From assembly GCF_916618895.1 (NCBI RefSeq), contig NZ_OU745391.1, positions 186,001-250,000 of the forward strand: a stretch of 64,000 nucleotides of DNA, read 5' to 3'. A program made the position numbers and the translations under genes. The DNA comes from Pseudoclavibacter sp. Marseille-Q3772 (GTDB taxonomy: Bacteria; Actinomycetota; Actinomycetes; Actinomycetales; Microbacteriaceae). This document shows positions 1 through 9,751 of this stretch, piece by piece; the first letter of the stretch is position 1, and each line of letters begins with the position of its first letter. The notes below the pieces were generated by a model that saw nothing but the letters and a program-made list of their open reading frames with translations, was not told the DNA's origin and made no database searches.

Positions 1-2
1 GC

Positions 3-977
3 GGTGTGCTTATCGGCATGTTCGGTGAGGATGCGGGATGGCGCGCCATCTACGGCATGAATATTCCGCTTGGCATCGGCATCATCGTATTTGCCCTGTG
101 GTACCTGCCGGGCAGCCAACCGCATGCCGGCAAAATGCATCTGGACCTGGTGGGAGTCGGCCTGCTGGCGTTAACCATCTCTTTGGTCATGACGCCACTC
201 GTACTCACCACCGGACGCGAATCCGATGTACCGGCACGTTGGTGGTTACTTGCCGTAGCGATCATCCCCGCCATCGGGTTCTATCGCTGGGAGCGACGAT
301 ATGCCGCATCCGGCAAACAACCGGCAGTGAACCTCGGACTCTTTGACGTGCCGAGTTTTCGCTGGGGTGTGGTCATCGGATCGCTGTTCTTCGCCGTGAT
401 GCCGCCAACGTTCTTCGTCATGACGCAGTTCGCGCAGACCGGTCTCGGCCACCCGCCCGTCGTTGTTGGGGCGATCACCATCCCATACGCACTGATCTCC
501 GCGATCACCTCAGCACTCGCGGGCCGGTACACGCACGAACACGCACGGCTGATGGTGCTGCTGGGAATTGCCGTATTCACGCTTGGACTCATCGGTATGG
601 CCACTATCGGAGCATTCGCATCACCGGAACTCGCGCCATGGCTCATGGGCGGCGTGCTCGCCATCACCGGCATAGGCCCGGGGCTGCTCATGCCCGCGAA
701 CCAGATGCGCGCAGTCAGTGAGGTGCCGGTTACCCAGGCGGGAGTTGCTGGTTCCGTCATGCAGGTTGGTCAACGCGTTGGCAACGCCCTTGGGATCGCG
801 CTGGCCGCATCGCTGTTCTATGCACTGTCGGTAGCTGGAACCCTGCTTAGCGCACGCCAGGGGTACGTTGCCGCCATGCTGGTACTGATCGGTATTGCCG
901 CTACCGCAACGGTTATTGCGGCCATTGATTGGCGGCAAGAGCGACAGGCGCCGACTGCATCGCCGACGTCCAGCTAA
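3..977 (+). CDS. MFS drug:H+ antiporter, DHA2 (EmrB/QacA-like), 5' truncated
   Basis: The C-terminal part of a major facilitator transporter of the 14-helix DHA2 type, which exports drugs or other small toxic molecules by proton antiport. The reading frame is open to the window edge, so the GTG at position 6 is not the real start. The visible N-terminal stretch ends in GWRAIYGMNIPLG, the typical DHA2 sequence after helix 6 (GWR.IF.IN.P.G). About eight hydrophobic segments follow, with a conserved-looking GIGPGLLMPANQ helix. The end is a short charged tail. The substrate cannot be read from the sequence. It converges on hisN with only 6 bases between the two genes and no clear terminator. Confidence 0.85.
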   Translation, partial: GVLIGMFGEDAGWRAIYGMNIPLGIGIIVFALWYLPGSQPHAGKMHLDLVGVGLLALTISLVMTPLVLTTGRESDVPARWWLLAVAIIPAIGFYRWERRYAASGKQPAVNLGLFDVPSFRWGVVIGSLFFAVMPPTFFVMTQFAQTGLGHPPVVVGAITIPYALISAITSALAGRYTHEHARLMVLLGIAVFTLGLIGMATIGAFASPELAPWLMGGVLAITGIGPGLLMPANQMRAVSEVPVTQAGVAGSVMQVGQRVGNALGIALAASLFYALSVAGTLLSARQGYVAAMLVLIGIAATATVIAAIDWRQERQAPTASPTSS

Positions 978-983
978 GCGCTG

Positions 984-1811
984 CTAGACGCCGCTGGGAT
1001 GACGGGCGAAGATATCGAGCGTCTCGTCATGTAGCAACCCGTTCGTTGCCAGGGCGGAACCGTGCCAGGGACCTTCGCTGCCGTCTACTGCGCTGAATCG
1101 CCCGCCTGCCTCTTCGATGATCGGCACCAGCGCAGCCATATCGTAGGGTTCGAGGTCCAGCTCACAGGCGATATCGAATGCACCCTCAGCGACAAGCATG
1201 TAGGGCCAGAAATCACCGATTGCGCGGGAACGCCATACGGTCTCACAGCATTCCACGATGGGGGCCAAGCGGTCATTCTGCAGCCAGTACTGCAGCGAAC
1301 CGTAACTGAACTGGGCATCCATCAACCGGCTCACTGCCGAAACTTCGATGCGACGGTCCGTAGCGGTGTCTGAATCGGCGAGATCGTCATCCAGATAAGC
1401 GCCAAGACCAGTTGCTCCCCACCAGCGGCGGTTGAGTGCCGGTGCCGAAACGACACCCACCTCGGGTTTACCGTCAATTACCAACGCGATCAGCGTCGCC
1501 CAGATCGGCACACCGCGCATAAAGTTCGCCGTACCGTCGATGGGGTCGATGATCCACTGACGACGCGATCGCCCCTCGGTGCCGAACTCCTCGCCGTATA
1601 CCGAATCACTCGGACGTTCCTCGGCGAGTTTCGCGCGAATGGCCTGTTCAACCGCCCGGTCGCCGTCGGTGACGTGGGTACGGTCTTCTTTTACGTAGAC
1701 ACCGAGGTCGCGAGCGTTGAAGTACTCCATCGATACCCGGTCGGCAATATTGGCGAGTTGTCGAGCCAAGCGCAGGTCGGCCGTGATGGGGTGCAGCAAT
1801 TCGAGAGCCAT
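984..1811 (-). CDS. hisN: Histidinol-phosphatase, inositol monophosphatase family
   Basis: Probable Mg-dependent histidinol-phosphate phosphatase (histidine pathway) of the inositol-monophosphatase fold, 275 residues, cytosolic. Metal-site motifs are intact: GEEFG at 73-77 and WIIDPIDGTANF at 86-97. A C-terminal PYDMAALVPIIEEAGG supplies the last metal aspartate and the family glycine signature. In actinobacteria this branch sits beside aroA and rsgA, as here (rsgA lies 74 bases upstream on the same strand), which favours HisN over a generic inositol phosphatase. Substrate preference is inferred from context, not seen. The ATG start gives the usual family length. Confidence 0.82.
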   Translation of the reverse strand: MALELLHPITADLRLARQLANIADRVSMEYFNARDLGVYVKEDRTHVTDGDRAVEQAIRAKLAEERPSDSVYGEEFGTEGRSRRQWIIDPIDGTANFMRGVPIWATLIALVIDGKPEVGVVSAPALNRRWWGATGLGAYLDDDLADSDTATDRRIEVSAVSRLMDAQFSYGSLQYWLQNDRLAPIVECCETVWRSRAIGDFWPYMLVAEGAFDIACELDLEPYDMAALVPIIEEAGGRFSAVDGSEGPWHGSALATNGLLHDETLDIFARHPSGV

Positions 1812-1885
1812 AGCAACGAGTATGACCTGAGGAATAGTGAATTGCGTGCAAGCGCGCCGCTGATGCGGTTTGCCTGCGGATGCGG

Positions 1886-2932
1886 TCAGTCGCCTGGCTG
1901 GGGCGCGGAGTCAGCGAGTGAGTCCAACAGTCGACGAATCGAGTCCACCCGCATCCGCGTAGGTGCGTCGAGCTCTCCGGCGGCGATCGCGGCATCAATG
2001 GCACAGTCCGGGCTGTCGCTTCGGTGCGTGCAGCCGCGCGGACAATTAGCAACAACCGCAGCGATAGCGGGGAATGCATCCGTAATCGCCTCGGGCTCAA
2101 CATGCCCGAGACCGAACGAGCGCACGCCCGGGGTATCAATAATCCAGCCGCCTGCCGGTAACGATAGCGCGAGCGACGAGCTCGAGGTATGACGCCCACG
2201 ACCAGTAACCGCGTTGACATGACCCGTGGCACGATCGGCAGTTGGCACCAGGGCATTGACCAGCGTGGATTTACCAACTCCGGAGTGACCAACCATCACC
2301 GTGGTGTGGCTGCCGAGCGTGCGCAAGAGGTCGCCGTCGGGACGCTTGTCGATAGCGGTCGTGAACACCGGCACGTCCAGCGCGGCGACAAGTTCGGTGA
2401 GCTTATCGGCAGGATGGAGGTCCGTTTTTGTGATCACCATGATCGGCTCAATACCGGCGTCGTAGGCGGCAATCAGATAGCGATCGATCAGCCGCGGACG
2501 CGGCTCGGGGTTGATCGCCGCAACCACGATGCAAAGCTGGTCGGCGTTCGCCACGATGATCCGCTCGACCTGGTCGGTATCGTCGGCACTGCGGCGTAGC
2601 AGTGAGGTTCGCGGCTCAACGCGCACGATCCGCGCTAATGAACCGTCGGCACCGGAGACATCGCCCACAATGCCGACGCGATCGCCGACGACAACGGCGC
2701 CCCGACCGAGCTCGCGGGCAGCAGCGGCAATCACCGGACGTGTCGGATCAGCATCCAGTACGCAGGTGTAGCGGCCGCGGTCAACGGTAATCACCATGCC
2801 GGTGACCGCGTTATCGTGCGCCGGACGCTGTTTAGACCGTGGTTTTGTGCCGCGCCTGGGTGGGCGTACCCGCACATCATCTTCCGAATACTCACCGTAT
2901 TCGTCGTATGCCTCGGTGAGCCGCCAGTTCAT
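1886..2932 (-). CDS. rsgA: Ribosome small subunit-dependent GTPase A
   Basis: Circularly permuted GTPase that checks late 30S subunit maturation. The 348 residues contain, in permuted order, an N-terminal basic extension and OB-fold region (about 45-110), G4 TKTD at 168-171, the P-loop GHSGVGKST at 215-223, the G2-like RGRHTS near 245-250 and G3 DTPG at 266-269. A zinc knuckle follows with C297, C301, H303 and C310. All hallmark motifs are present, so the protein should be active. Its ATG overlaps the aroA stop by 4 bases, giving a translationally coupled aroA-rsgA pair with hisN just downstream, a neighbourhood conserved in actinobacteria. Confidence 0.95.
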   Translation of the reverse strand: MNWRLTEAYDEYGEYSEDDVRVRPPRRGTKPRSKQRPAHDNAVTGMVITVDRGRYTCVLDADPTRPVIAAAARELGRGAVVVGDRVGIVGDVSGADGSLARIVRVEPRTSLLRRSADDTDQVERIIVANADQLCIVVAAINPEPRPRLIDRYLIAAYDAGIEPIMVITKTDLHPADKLTELVAALDVPVFTTAIDKRPDGDLLRTLGSHTTVMVGHSGVGKSTLVNALVPTADRATGHVNAVTGRGRHTSSSSLALSLPAGGWIIDTPGVRSFGLGHVEPEAITDAFPAIAAVVANCPRGCTHRSDSPDCAIDAAIAAGELDAPTRMRVDSIRRLLDSLADSAPQPGD

Positions 2933-4398
2933 CGCGACTCGGCCTCGCTAGCCGGTGTCGCCGGGAGTGGGAAATCGAAAAACCCGAGCGAGTCACCGGT
3001 GGGTGCCTCTTCCTGCGATTCTGTGTGCTGCATCCCGAGCATCCGCTCCCACATCGAAACGAAATCGGGGAGTGTTTTCGACGTGCATTCCACATCGTCG
3101 AGGGTGACCCCGTCGGTGACAAGTCCCACGATCGCGCCCGAGGTTGCCATCCGGTGGTCTGCGTAACACTGCCAAAGTGCCCCCGAACGCGCGGCCGGTG
3201 TGATCTCCAGGCCATCCGTGAGCTCACGCGCACCGACACCAACGCGGGTGAGTTCTGTGACGAGCGCGTGGATGCGGTCGGTCTCGTGTCCGCGCAAGTG
3301 GCCGATTCCGGTGATCGTCGACGGATGCGAACCGAGCGCGAGCAGCGCGGCGATATTCGGTGCGAGCTCGCCCGCATGTTCCAGGTTGAGGTGCTGTGCA
3401 GGATAGGACCCACCGTCCCGAATCCCGCGCTCCACCGTGCACACCAGTGCGCTGTTTTCGCGGCTAAACCGCGCCCCGAACGGAACCAGTAGCTCACGCA
3501 GGTGGTCACCGACCTGGGTGGTGTGCTCCGGCCAGTTGGGGATACGAACTGTGCCGCCGCAAACCACCGCGGCGGTCAGGAACGGCGCAGCATTCGACAA
3601 ATCCGGCTCGATAATGATGTCGCCGCCACGCACTTCACCGGGCTCCACACGCCAGCTGTCGTTATCGAGCGCATGCGCGTTCACACCGCGAGCGCGGAGG
3701 GATGCGAGCGTCATCTCAATATGCGGGAGGGACGGAACCCCGTCGCCAACGTGGCGGAGCGTCAGGCCATGCTCAAAGCGTGGCGCGCTCAGCAGCAACC
3801 CCGACACGAATTGGCTCGAGGCACTGGCGTCAATGGTGATTTCACCGCCGGGGATGCGGCCGGTACCGAAGATTGCGAACGGTAGGTGGCCGTGCGCCTC
3901 GTCACGAACCTTCACACCGAGCTGTTGCAGTGCATCCAAGGTGCCCGACATCGGGCGTTTGCGTGCCCCGGCATCTCCGTCAAAGGTGACCGGGCCGAGC
4001 GCCAATGCGGCAAGTGGCGGAACGAACCGCATGACGGTGCCGGCGAGACCGCAGTCGATATCAACGGCCCCGGTGAACTCCTGAGGCGGAGTGATTGTGA
4101 GTACGGTTTCGTCGCGTTCGCTGGACTCTTGAATATCAACGCCGAGTTTGCGCAGCGCACTCATCATCAACTGCGTGTCGCGAGCGAGCAGCGCACCGCG
4201 CAGCACGGTCGGCTCGTTCGCAATCGCAGCGAGGACGAGCTCGCGGTTCGTCAGTGATTTTGAACCGGGGATGCGCACGGTCGTGTCAATCCGGTCGGTC
4301 GCTACTGGAGCGTGCCACGGCCCCGGAGCCGTGGGTACGCGATTGGCGCCTTGGCCGTATAGGTCAAAGTCATCGCCGGAGTAATTCTGAATCAGCAT
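2929..4398 (-). CDS. aroA: 3-phosphoshikimate 1-carboxyvinyltransferase (EPSP synthase)
   Basis: Catalyses the sixth shikimate-pathway step, transferring enolpyruvyl from PEP to shikimate-3-phosphate. The PEP/S3P-binding signature PGSKSLTNRELVLAA lies at 44-58, the DCGLAGTVMRF loop near 117-127, and YADHRMATSGAIVGL near the C-terminus. At 489 residues it is longer than the usual 430-450. The extra sequence is an N-terminal stretch of about 30 residues and an acidic, probably disordered C-terminal tail of about 35. No Shine-Dalgarno precedes the ATG; instead a -10-like hexamer sits 7 bases upstream, suggesting a leaderless transcript that continues into rsgA. Confidence 0.95.
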   Translation of the reverse strand: MLIQNYSGDDFDLYGQGANRVPTAPGPWHAPVATDRIDTTVRIPGSKSLTNRELVLAAIANEPTVLRGALLARDTQLMMSALRKLGVDIQESSERDETVLTITPPQEFTGAVDIDCGLAGTVMRFVPPLAALALGPVTFDGDAGARKRPMSGTLDALQQLGVKVRDEAHGHLPFAIFGTGRIPGGEITIDASASSQFVSGLLLSAPRFEHGLTLRHVGDGVPSLPHIEMTLASLRARGVNAHALDNDSWRVEPGEVRGGDIIIEPDLSNAAPFLTAAVVCGGTVRIPNWPEHTTQVGDHLRELLVPFGARFSRENSALVCTVERGIRDGGSYPAQHLNLEHAGELAPNIAALLALGSHPSTITGIGHLRGHETDRIHALVTELTRVGVGARELTDGLEITPAARSGALWQCYADHRMATSGAIVGLVTDGVTLDDVECTSKTLPDFVSMWERMLGMQHTESQEEAPTGDSLGFFDFPLPATPASEAESR

Positions 4399-4405
4399 CG
4401 TTGTT

Positions 4406-4411
4406 ACAGTA
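4406..4411 (-). promoter_or_regulatory. Putative -10 element for leaderless aroA
   Basis: On the minus strand TACTGT is followed by 7 bases and then the aroA ATG. The hexamer fits TANNNT and no ribosome binding site is seen, so transcription probably starts at or next to the A of the start codon. No convincing -35 is visible. Confidence 0.45.
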
Positions 4412-4496
4412 GCCGGCTGCGTTCAAGATCTCATGATGCGCCTCGCGGGCGGTTGCCCGAATACTGCAAGAACCGCGGCCGGATGCAGTCGGAGTC

Positions 4497-7400
4497 CTAA
4501 GCGTCGAGCCCGAGTGCAGTACGTACCAGTTCGTCCTGTTGCTCCTTGTGCATGCGCATTGTTCCCACCGAGGGGGCGGATGCGCGGGGACGGGTTACTG
4601 CGGTGAGCTCGCGGTCGAGCGCGGGGCCCAGGTTGGCCTGCAGGAACGGCCACGCACCCTGGTTCTCCGGTTCGTCCTGTGCCCACACCGCGGTCGCATT
4701 GGGGTAGCGTGCGATGACCTCAAGCAGCGCTTCCTTCGGGAGCGGGTAATACTGCTCAAGACGAACCAGCGCGACCGGCGCGGGGTTCTTCTCGAGGCGT
4801 TGGCGCAGCTCGTAGTGCAGTTTGCCGGAGTGGATGACAACGCGTTTGACAGCGGCTGGATCTTTGACGGTGGCGTCATCGAGCACCGGATCAAACACGC
4901 CATCGGTGAACGCGCTGAGTTCGCTCGTGGCCTGTCGCAATCGCAGCATGGACTTCGGGGTGAATACCACCAGTGGTTTGCGCGGTCGGGCATACGCCTG
5001 TCGGCGTAGCAAGTGGAAGTAGCTTGCCGGTGTCGAGGGCTGCGCAATCGTCATATTGTGCTGCGCGGCAAGGGTGAGGAATCGTTCGATGCGTGCTGAG
5101 GAGTGGTCTGGTCCTTGGCCCTCATAACCGTGGGGGAGCAGCAGCACGACGGATGAGTGTTGCGCCCATTTCTGTTCGCCCGCGGCAATGAACTCATCAA
5201 CGATCGTCTGTGCCCCGTTAATGAAGTCACCGAACTGTGCTTCCCACAGCACCAGCGCATCCGGACGTTCGACGGAATATCCGTATTCGAAACCGAGGAC
5301 CGCGTATTCCGAAAGCAGCGAGTCGTAAATTGCGAAGTTTGCCTGGTTATCGGAGAGATTCTGCAGTGGCAGCCAGTTCTGATCAGTCTTGCGATCATGG
5401 AATAGTGCGTGACGCTGCGTGAAGGTTCCGCGGCGGGAATCCTGACCAGACATTCGCACGGGCGTACCCTCAAGCAGCAATGACCCGAGCGCGAGCAGCT
5501 CACCGTAGGACCAGTCGACGCCACCCTCGAGGGACATCCGTGCGCGTGCATCCAATACCCTCTGGAGTTTGGGATGCACGGTGAAGTTATCGGGCATGTT
5601 CTGGTGGGCTTGACCGATAGTTTGCAGTACCGAATTGGCCACACCAGTGGATGCGGGCTCAGAGGTGTGTAGTTCTTCATACGCGCCGACAGTGGAGAGC
5701 TCCTTGGCAGAGATCGGCTCGGTGTGTGAGTCGTGAGTTTCCGCAAAGGCGCGTTCAAGTTCGGCGCGGAATTCGTCTTGGTGTGCTTGGAACTCATCGG
5801 TGCTGATATCGCCACGGCCCACGAGGTTATCCGCGTAGATCTTTCGCACGGAGCGCTTCGCTTCGATCAGGTCGTACATGATCGGCTGCGTCATCGACGG
5901 GTCATCGCCCTCGTTGTGACCGCGTCGACGGTACGAGATCAGATCGATAACAACATCGCGGTGGAAGGTTTCGCGGAACTTGAATGCGAGGGATGCGACG
6001 TGGCAGACCGCCTCTGGGTCGTCACCGTTGACGTGGAAGACTGGCGCTTGAATCGACTTCGCCACATCCGTGGCATACATCGACGAGCGGGCATCCTGCG
6101 GGGTCGTAGTAAAGCCAACCTGGTTGTTCACCACCACGTGGATGGTGCCGCCGGTGCGGTAGCCGCGCAGCTGCGACATCTGCATCGTCTCGTACACGAC
6201 GCCCTGACCGCTCATCGCGGAGTCGCCGTGAATGAGGACCGGTAATACCCGGTAGTCGGCCGTACCCAAGCGGTCTTGCTTACCGCGCACAATGCCCTCA
6301 AGTACCCCGTTGACCGCCTCCAGGTGCGATGGGTTGGCGGCCAGATAGATGGGCAGTTCGCGGCCCTGAAGATCGGTGTACGTACCCTCAATCCCGAGGT
6401 GATATTTCACATCACCGGAGCCGACGACTTTACCGGCCTGGGCACCTTCAAACTCGCGGAACACCTGGCCATAGGTCTTGCCGGCAATATTCGTGAGTAC
6501 GTTCAACCGACCGCGGTGGGCCATACCGATCGCCAGTTCCGTGTGCTCGGCAGCGGCAGAGTCTTGCGCGATTTGGTCCAGCAGCGGGATGAGAGATTCG
6601 GATCCCTCGAGTGAGAAGCGTTTCTGCCCCACGTACTTGGTCTGCAAGAACGTCTCAAACGCTTCAGCCTGGTTGAGTTTCTTCAGGATGTGCAGCTGTT
6701 GTTCGTGCGTCGGGGGAGTGTAGGGGTGCTCGAGCTCATCCTGGAACCACTGACGGATTTCTGGTTCCGGAATGAACATGTACTCGATACCGATTGTGCG
6801 GCAATAGGTGTCGCGCAGGATGCCGAGCACATCGCGTAGCTTCATGAGCCGCTTGGTGCTGAAGTTCTCGGTGACAAACTCGCGCTCAAGATCCCAGAAC
6901 GTGAGCCCGTGGGATTCGATCTCCAGGTCAGGGTGGGATCGCTGTACGTATACGAGCGGATCGGTGTCAGCCATGAGGTGACCGCGCACACGGTACATAT
7001 TGATAACGCTCTGCACACGCGCCGTCTTGTTAATCGCATCCGCAGGGTCAACGAAGTGATCCTTGGACCAAATAATCGGTCGGTACGGGATGCGCAGGGC
7101 AGCGAAGATTCGTTCGTAGAAGTTGTCAGCCCCGGTGAGCAGCTCGGCAACCTTGGCGAGCAGCTCGCCGGAGGCCGCGCCCTGAATGATGCGGTGGTCG
7201 TAAGTGGATGAGAGCATCAAACGTTTCGAGATGGCCAGCTGATCTAAGTTCTTCTGCGCCATGCCCTGGAATGCTGCCGGGTAATCGAGTGAGCCCACGC
7301 CGATGATGCATCCCTGACCGTTCATCAGGCGCGGCGCGGAATGCACTGTGCCGATAACGCCCGGGTTGGTGATGGTGATTGTTGCGCCAGCGTGATCGGC

Positions 7401-8192
7401 AGCGGTGAGCTTGCCATCGCGTGCCTTCGCGATGAGTGTTTCAAACGCTTGATGGAACTCGCGGAAGTTGAGTCGTTCGGCCTGTTTAATGCTTGGCACT
7501 ACGAGCGTGTGTGCGTTCTCGGAATCTTTCATGTCGATGGCGACGCCCAGATTGACGTGTGCTGGGCTCACTCGACTGGGTTTTCCGTCGACCTCTGCGT
7601 AGTAACTATTCAGCGCACGGTCTTCGCTCAGCGCCTGCACCAGGGCATAGCCGATCAGGTGGGTGAACGATACCTTCCCGCCGCGGGTGCGGCGCAGGTG
7701 GTTGTTGATTACGATTCGGTTGTCGATCAGCAGTTTTGCCGGTAGGTCACGGTAGCTCGTTGCCGTCGGGATCGACAGCGACGATTCCATGTTCCGTGAG
7801 ATCGTGCGCCCGATGCCCTGCAGCGCGGTAACCTCGGCCTCTTGCTCGGGCTCATTTGAAAACGCGCGGCTTTCAGGTGCCTCTGCCGGAATTGGGCGGG
7901 TGCGTGCCGGTCGCGCGGTCGTGCGGGCCTGCTTTGCCGACGGCTTCGCTTGGGGCGCGGGCTCGGCCTTCGGGGGGTGCTGGCTGCGAGTATCGCCGCT
8001 GCTTTCCTTAACGCGCGGGGTGTGTGTGAGCGACGCCTCGTAGCGTTCGAGCGTTGGCCACCACGTTCGATCTACGGAATCGCGGTTCTCCCGAAACTTT
8101 GCAAACATTTCTTCGACAAGCCAGTCGTTTGCGCCAAAATCGGTCGCCCCATTCTTGGAGGTTCCGTCTGGGATATTGGTCGCCACGTGCAA
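4497..8192 (-). CDS. kgd: Multifunctional 2-oxoglutarate dehydrogenase E1/E2 (Kgd/OdhA)
   Basis: Actinobacterial fusion of 2-oxoglutarate dehydrogenase E1 with an E2 succinyltransferase core; TCA cycle, cytosolic. Of 1231 residues, the N-terminal motif ANDWLVEEMFAKF (21-33) matches the E1 leader segment. A Pro/Ala-rich linker covers about 60-115. The E2 catalytic domain spans about 125-355 and contains STYDHRIIQG with the DHR catalytic triplet at 332-334. The thiamine-diphosphate E1 part fills the rest, including AIGMAHRGRLNVLTN. There is no lipoyl domain, as known for this family, so it must work with a separate lipoylated E2. The start is a TTG preceded by AAGG; an in-frame GTG two codons later (8186) is equally possible. 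Confidence 0.95.
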   Translation of the reverse strand: MHVATNIPDGTSKNGATDFGANDWLVEEMFAKFRENRDSVDRTWWPTLERYEASLTHTPRVKESSGDTRSQHPPKAEPAPQAKPSAKQARTTARPARTRPIPAEAPESRAFSNEPEQEAEVTALQGIGRTISRNMESSLSIPTATSYRDLPAKLLIDNRIVINNHLRRTRGGKVSFTHLIGYALVQALSEDRALNSYYAEVDGKPSRVSPAHVNLGVAIDMKDSENAHTLVVPSIKQAERLNFREFHQAFETLIAKARDGKLTAADHAGATITITNPGVIGTVHSAPRLMNGQGCIIGVGSLDYPAAFQGMAQKNLDQLAISKRLMLSSTYDHRIIQGAASGELLAKVAELLTGADNFYERIFAALRIPYRPIIWSKDHFVDPADAINKTARVQSVINMYRVRGHLMADTDPLVYVQRSHPDLEIESHGLTFWDLEREFVTENFSTKRLMKLRDVLGILRDTYCRTIGIEYMFIPEPEIRQWFQDELEHPYTPPTHEQQLHILKKLNQAEAFETFLQTKYVGQKRFSLEGSESLIPLLDQIAQDSAAAEHTELAIGMAHRGRLNVLTNIAGKTYGQVFREFEGAQAGKVVGSGDVKYHLGIEGTYTDLQGRELPIYLAANPSHLEAVNGVLEGIVRGKQDRLGTADYRVLPVLIHGDSAMSGQGVVYETMQMSQLRGYRTGGTIHVVVNNQVGFTTTPQDARSSMYATDVAKSIQAPVFHVNGDDPEAVCHVASLAFKFRETFHRDVVIDLISYRRRGHNEGDDPSMTQPIMYDLIEAKRSVRKIYADNLVGRGDISTDEFQAHQDEFRAELERAFAETHDSHTEPISAKELSTVGAYEELHTSEPASTGVANSVLQTIGQAHQNMPDNFTVHPKLQRVLDARARMSLEGGVDWSYGELLALGSLLLEGTPVRMSGQDSRRGTFTQRHALFHDRKTDQNWLPLQNLSDNQANFAIYDSLLSEYAVLGFEYGYSVERPDALVLWEAQFGDFINGAQTIVDEFIAAGEQKWAQHSSVVLLLPHGYEGQGPDHSSARIERFLTLAAQHNMTIAQPSTPASYFHLLRRQAYARPRKPLVVFTPKSMLRLRQATSELSAFTDGVFDPVLDDATVKDPAAVKRVVIHSGKLHYELRQRLEKNPAPVALVRLEQYYPLPKEALLEVIARYPNATAVWAQDEPENQGAWPFLQANLGPALDRELTAVTRPRASAPSVGTMRMHKEQQDELVRTALGLDA

Positions 8193-8381
8193 ATCGCCGC
8201 CTTCTGTAATCGGGAGCTTGCTTCGTTGCCGGTGAAGGGAGTACTCGTCCGCTTTACCTATTCGACGCCCAAGCCTAACTCTCGTTTACCTAAACGTCTT
8301 GAAAAACGGTTAAGGGCAGGCAAAATGCTCACCTTGAGTCGGTTTGCGTGGCGTTCCCGCATCCGAATCAGGAATGCTCAG

Positions 8382-8387
8382 TAGAAT
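8382..8387 (+). promoter_or_regulatory. Putative -10 element upstream of the first CNNM gene
   Basis: TAGAAT lies 11 bases before the ATG at 8399. There is no Shine-Dalgarno between them, so the mRNA may be leaderless or carry only a few leader bases. The 206-base divergent spacer with kgd must also hold the kgd promoter, which I could not place. Confidence 0.35.
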
Positions 8388-8398
8388 CGGCTGCAACT

Positions 8399-9751
8399 AT
8401 GGACTGGTTACTTTTCAGCGTCGGCCTACTGCTGTGTTTAGGAACCGGCGTTTTCGTTGCCACCGAGTTCTCGCTCGTGAATTTGGATCGCCATGAACTT
8501 GAGCGTCGAGCGGCTGCTGGCGAGAAACGGTTGGGGCCGATTATCTCGGCCTTGCGGCACACCTCAACGCATCTTTCGAGCGCTCAGCTGGGGATTACCC
8601 TGACGACGCTGCTCACTGGTTTCACGATGGAGCCAGCGCTGAGCAATCTGTTGCGCGGAGGGCTGCTGGCACTCGGTGTTCCAGAGGACTGGGTTCGTGT
8701 AACAGGGACAGTCGTGGCGATGGTGATCGCTACCGTGCTGTCGATGATTCTCGGGGAGCTCATCCCGAAGAACCTGGCACTCTCGTTGCCTGCTCCGGTC
8801 GCCAAGGTCGTCGTACCAATACAGAACGCGTTTACGGCAGTGTTTCGTCCGGCCGTGCACGTACTGAACAGTTCCGCAAATGCACTCATTCAAGCAATGG
8901 GAGTGGAACCGAAAGAAGAAATTTCCGGGGCTCGCTCGGCAGAAGAACTCTCCAGTCTTGTTCGTCGCAGCGCACAGGTCGGCATGCTCGACAATGACCG
9001 TGCCGTGCTGTTGAATCGAACGCTGCGTTTTAGTGAACTGAGCGCCGAAGACGTGATGACTCCGAGACCGCGAGTGCAGGTAATCGGAGCCGACGCATCC
9101 GTTGCCGAATGTATCGCGCTGGCACACCGAACCGGATTTTCTCGATTCCCAGTGGTCGATGAAGATATTGACGACATCGTCGGTGTTGCCCACGTGAAAT
9201 ATGCCGTCGCCGTGCCGTCGGAACGGCGCGAGTCGGTACCCGTAGGGGCAATTAAAGAGGAGATCTCCTTCGTGCCCGAAACGATTAACCTCGACGCGCT
9301 GCTCGGCCAGGTCCGAGGCGAGGGATACCAGATGGCGGTCGTACTTGATGAGTATGGCGGTACGGCCGGAATCGTCACTCTTGAAGACATCGTTGAAGAG
9401 ATCGTCGGTGATCTGGTGGACGAACACGATCGTGCTCCGGTGGAAGTGATACGGATGCGCGATCGGATCAGCATCGACGGCCTGCTGCGAACGGACGAAC
9501 TGCGTGAACGGCTCAACATCCTGCTTGATGAGGACGCGCCGTACGAAACAATCGGCGGATTTGTGATGTTCTCCCTCGGCCGACTCGCTCAGCCTGGGGA
9601 TACCGTTGCGATCCGCGAAGGAACCCTGCGCGTAGAGCGACTGGACGGTCGCCGAATTGACCGTATCCAGTTCTTGCCCGGTCCCGATTATGTGAGCCGG
9701 GAAGAGCTCATGCGGCGCGAACTCGAAGGCGAAGAGTCGGTGAGCCGATAG
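8399..9751 (+). CDS. CNNM/CorC (hemolysin C)-family membrane protein with CBS pair and CorC_HlyC domain
   Basis: Membrane protein of the CNNM/CorC family, linked in studied members to Mg2+ (or Co2+) export or homeostasis; older annotations say hemolysin. Starting at MDWLLFSVG it has 450 residues. A DUF21 membrane domain (about 1-190, four hydrophobic segments, conserved GELIPKNLALS) is followed by a CBS pair beginning at VMTPRPRV (about 218). A C-terminal CorC_HlyC domain (about 350-430) follows. An in-frame start 17 codons upstream lacks a ribosome binding site and family similarity, so the inner ATG was chosen. Its stop TAG shares one base with the GTG of the next paralogue. Confidence 0.88.
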   Translation: MDWLLFSVGLLLCLGTGVFVATEFSLVNLDRHELERRAAAGEKRLGPIISALRHTSTHLSSAQLGITLTTLLTGFTMEPALSNLLRGGLLALGVPEDWVRVTGTVVAMVIATVLSMILGELIPKNLALSLPAPVAKVVVPIQNAFTAVFRPAVHVLNSSANALIQAMGVEPKEEISGARSAEELSSLVRRSAQVGMLDNDRAVLLNRTLRFSELSAEDVMTPRPRVQVIGADASVAECIALAHRTGFSRFPVVDEDIDDIVGVAHVKYAVAVPSERRESVPVGAIKEEISFVPETINLDALLGQVRGEGYQMAVVLDEYGGTAGIVTLEDIVEEIVGDLVDEHDRAPVEVIRMRDRISIDGLLRTDELRERLNILLDEDAPYETIGGFVMFSLGRLAQPGDTVAIREGTLRVERLDGRRIDRIQFLPGPDYVSREELMRRELEGEESVSR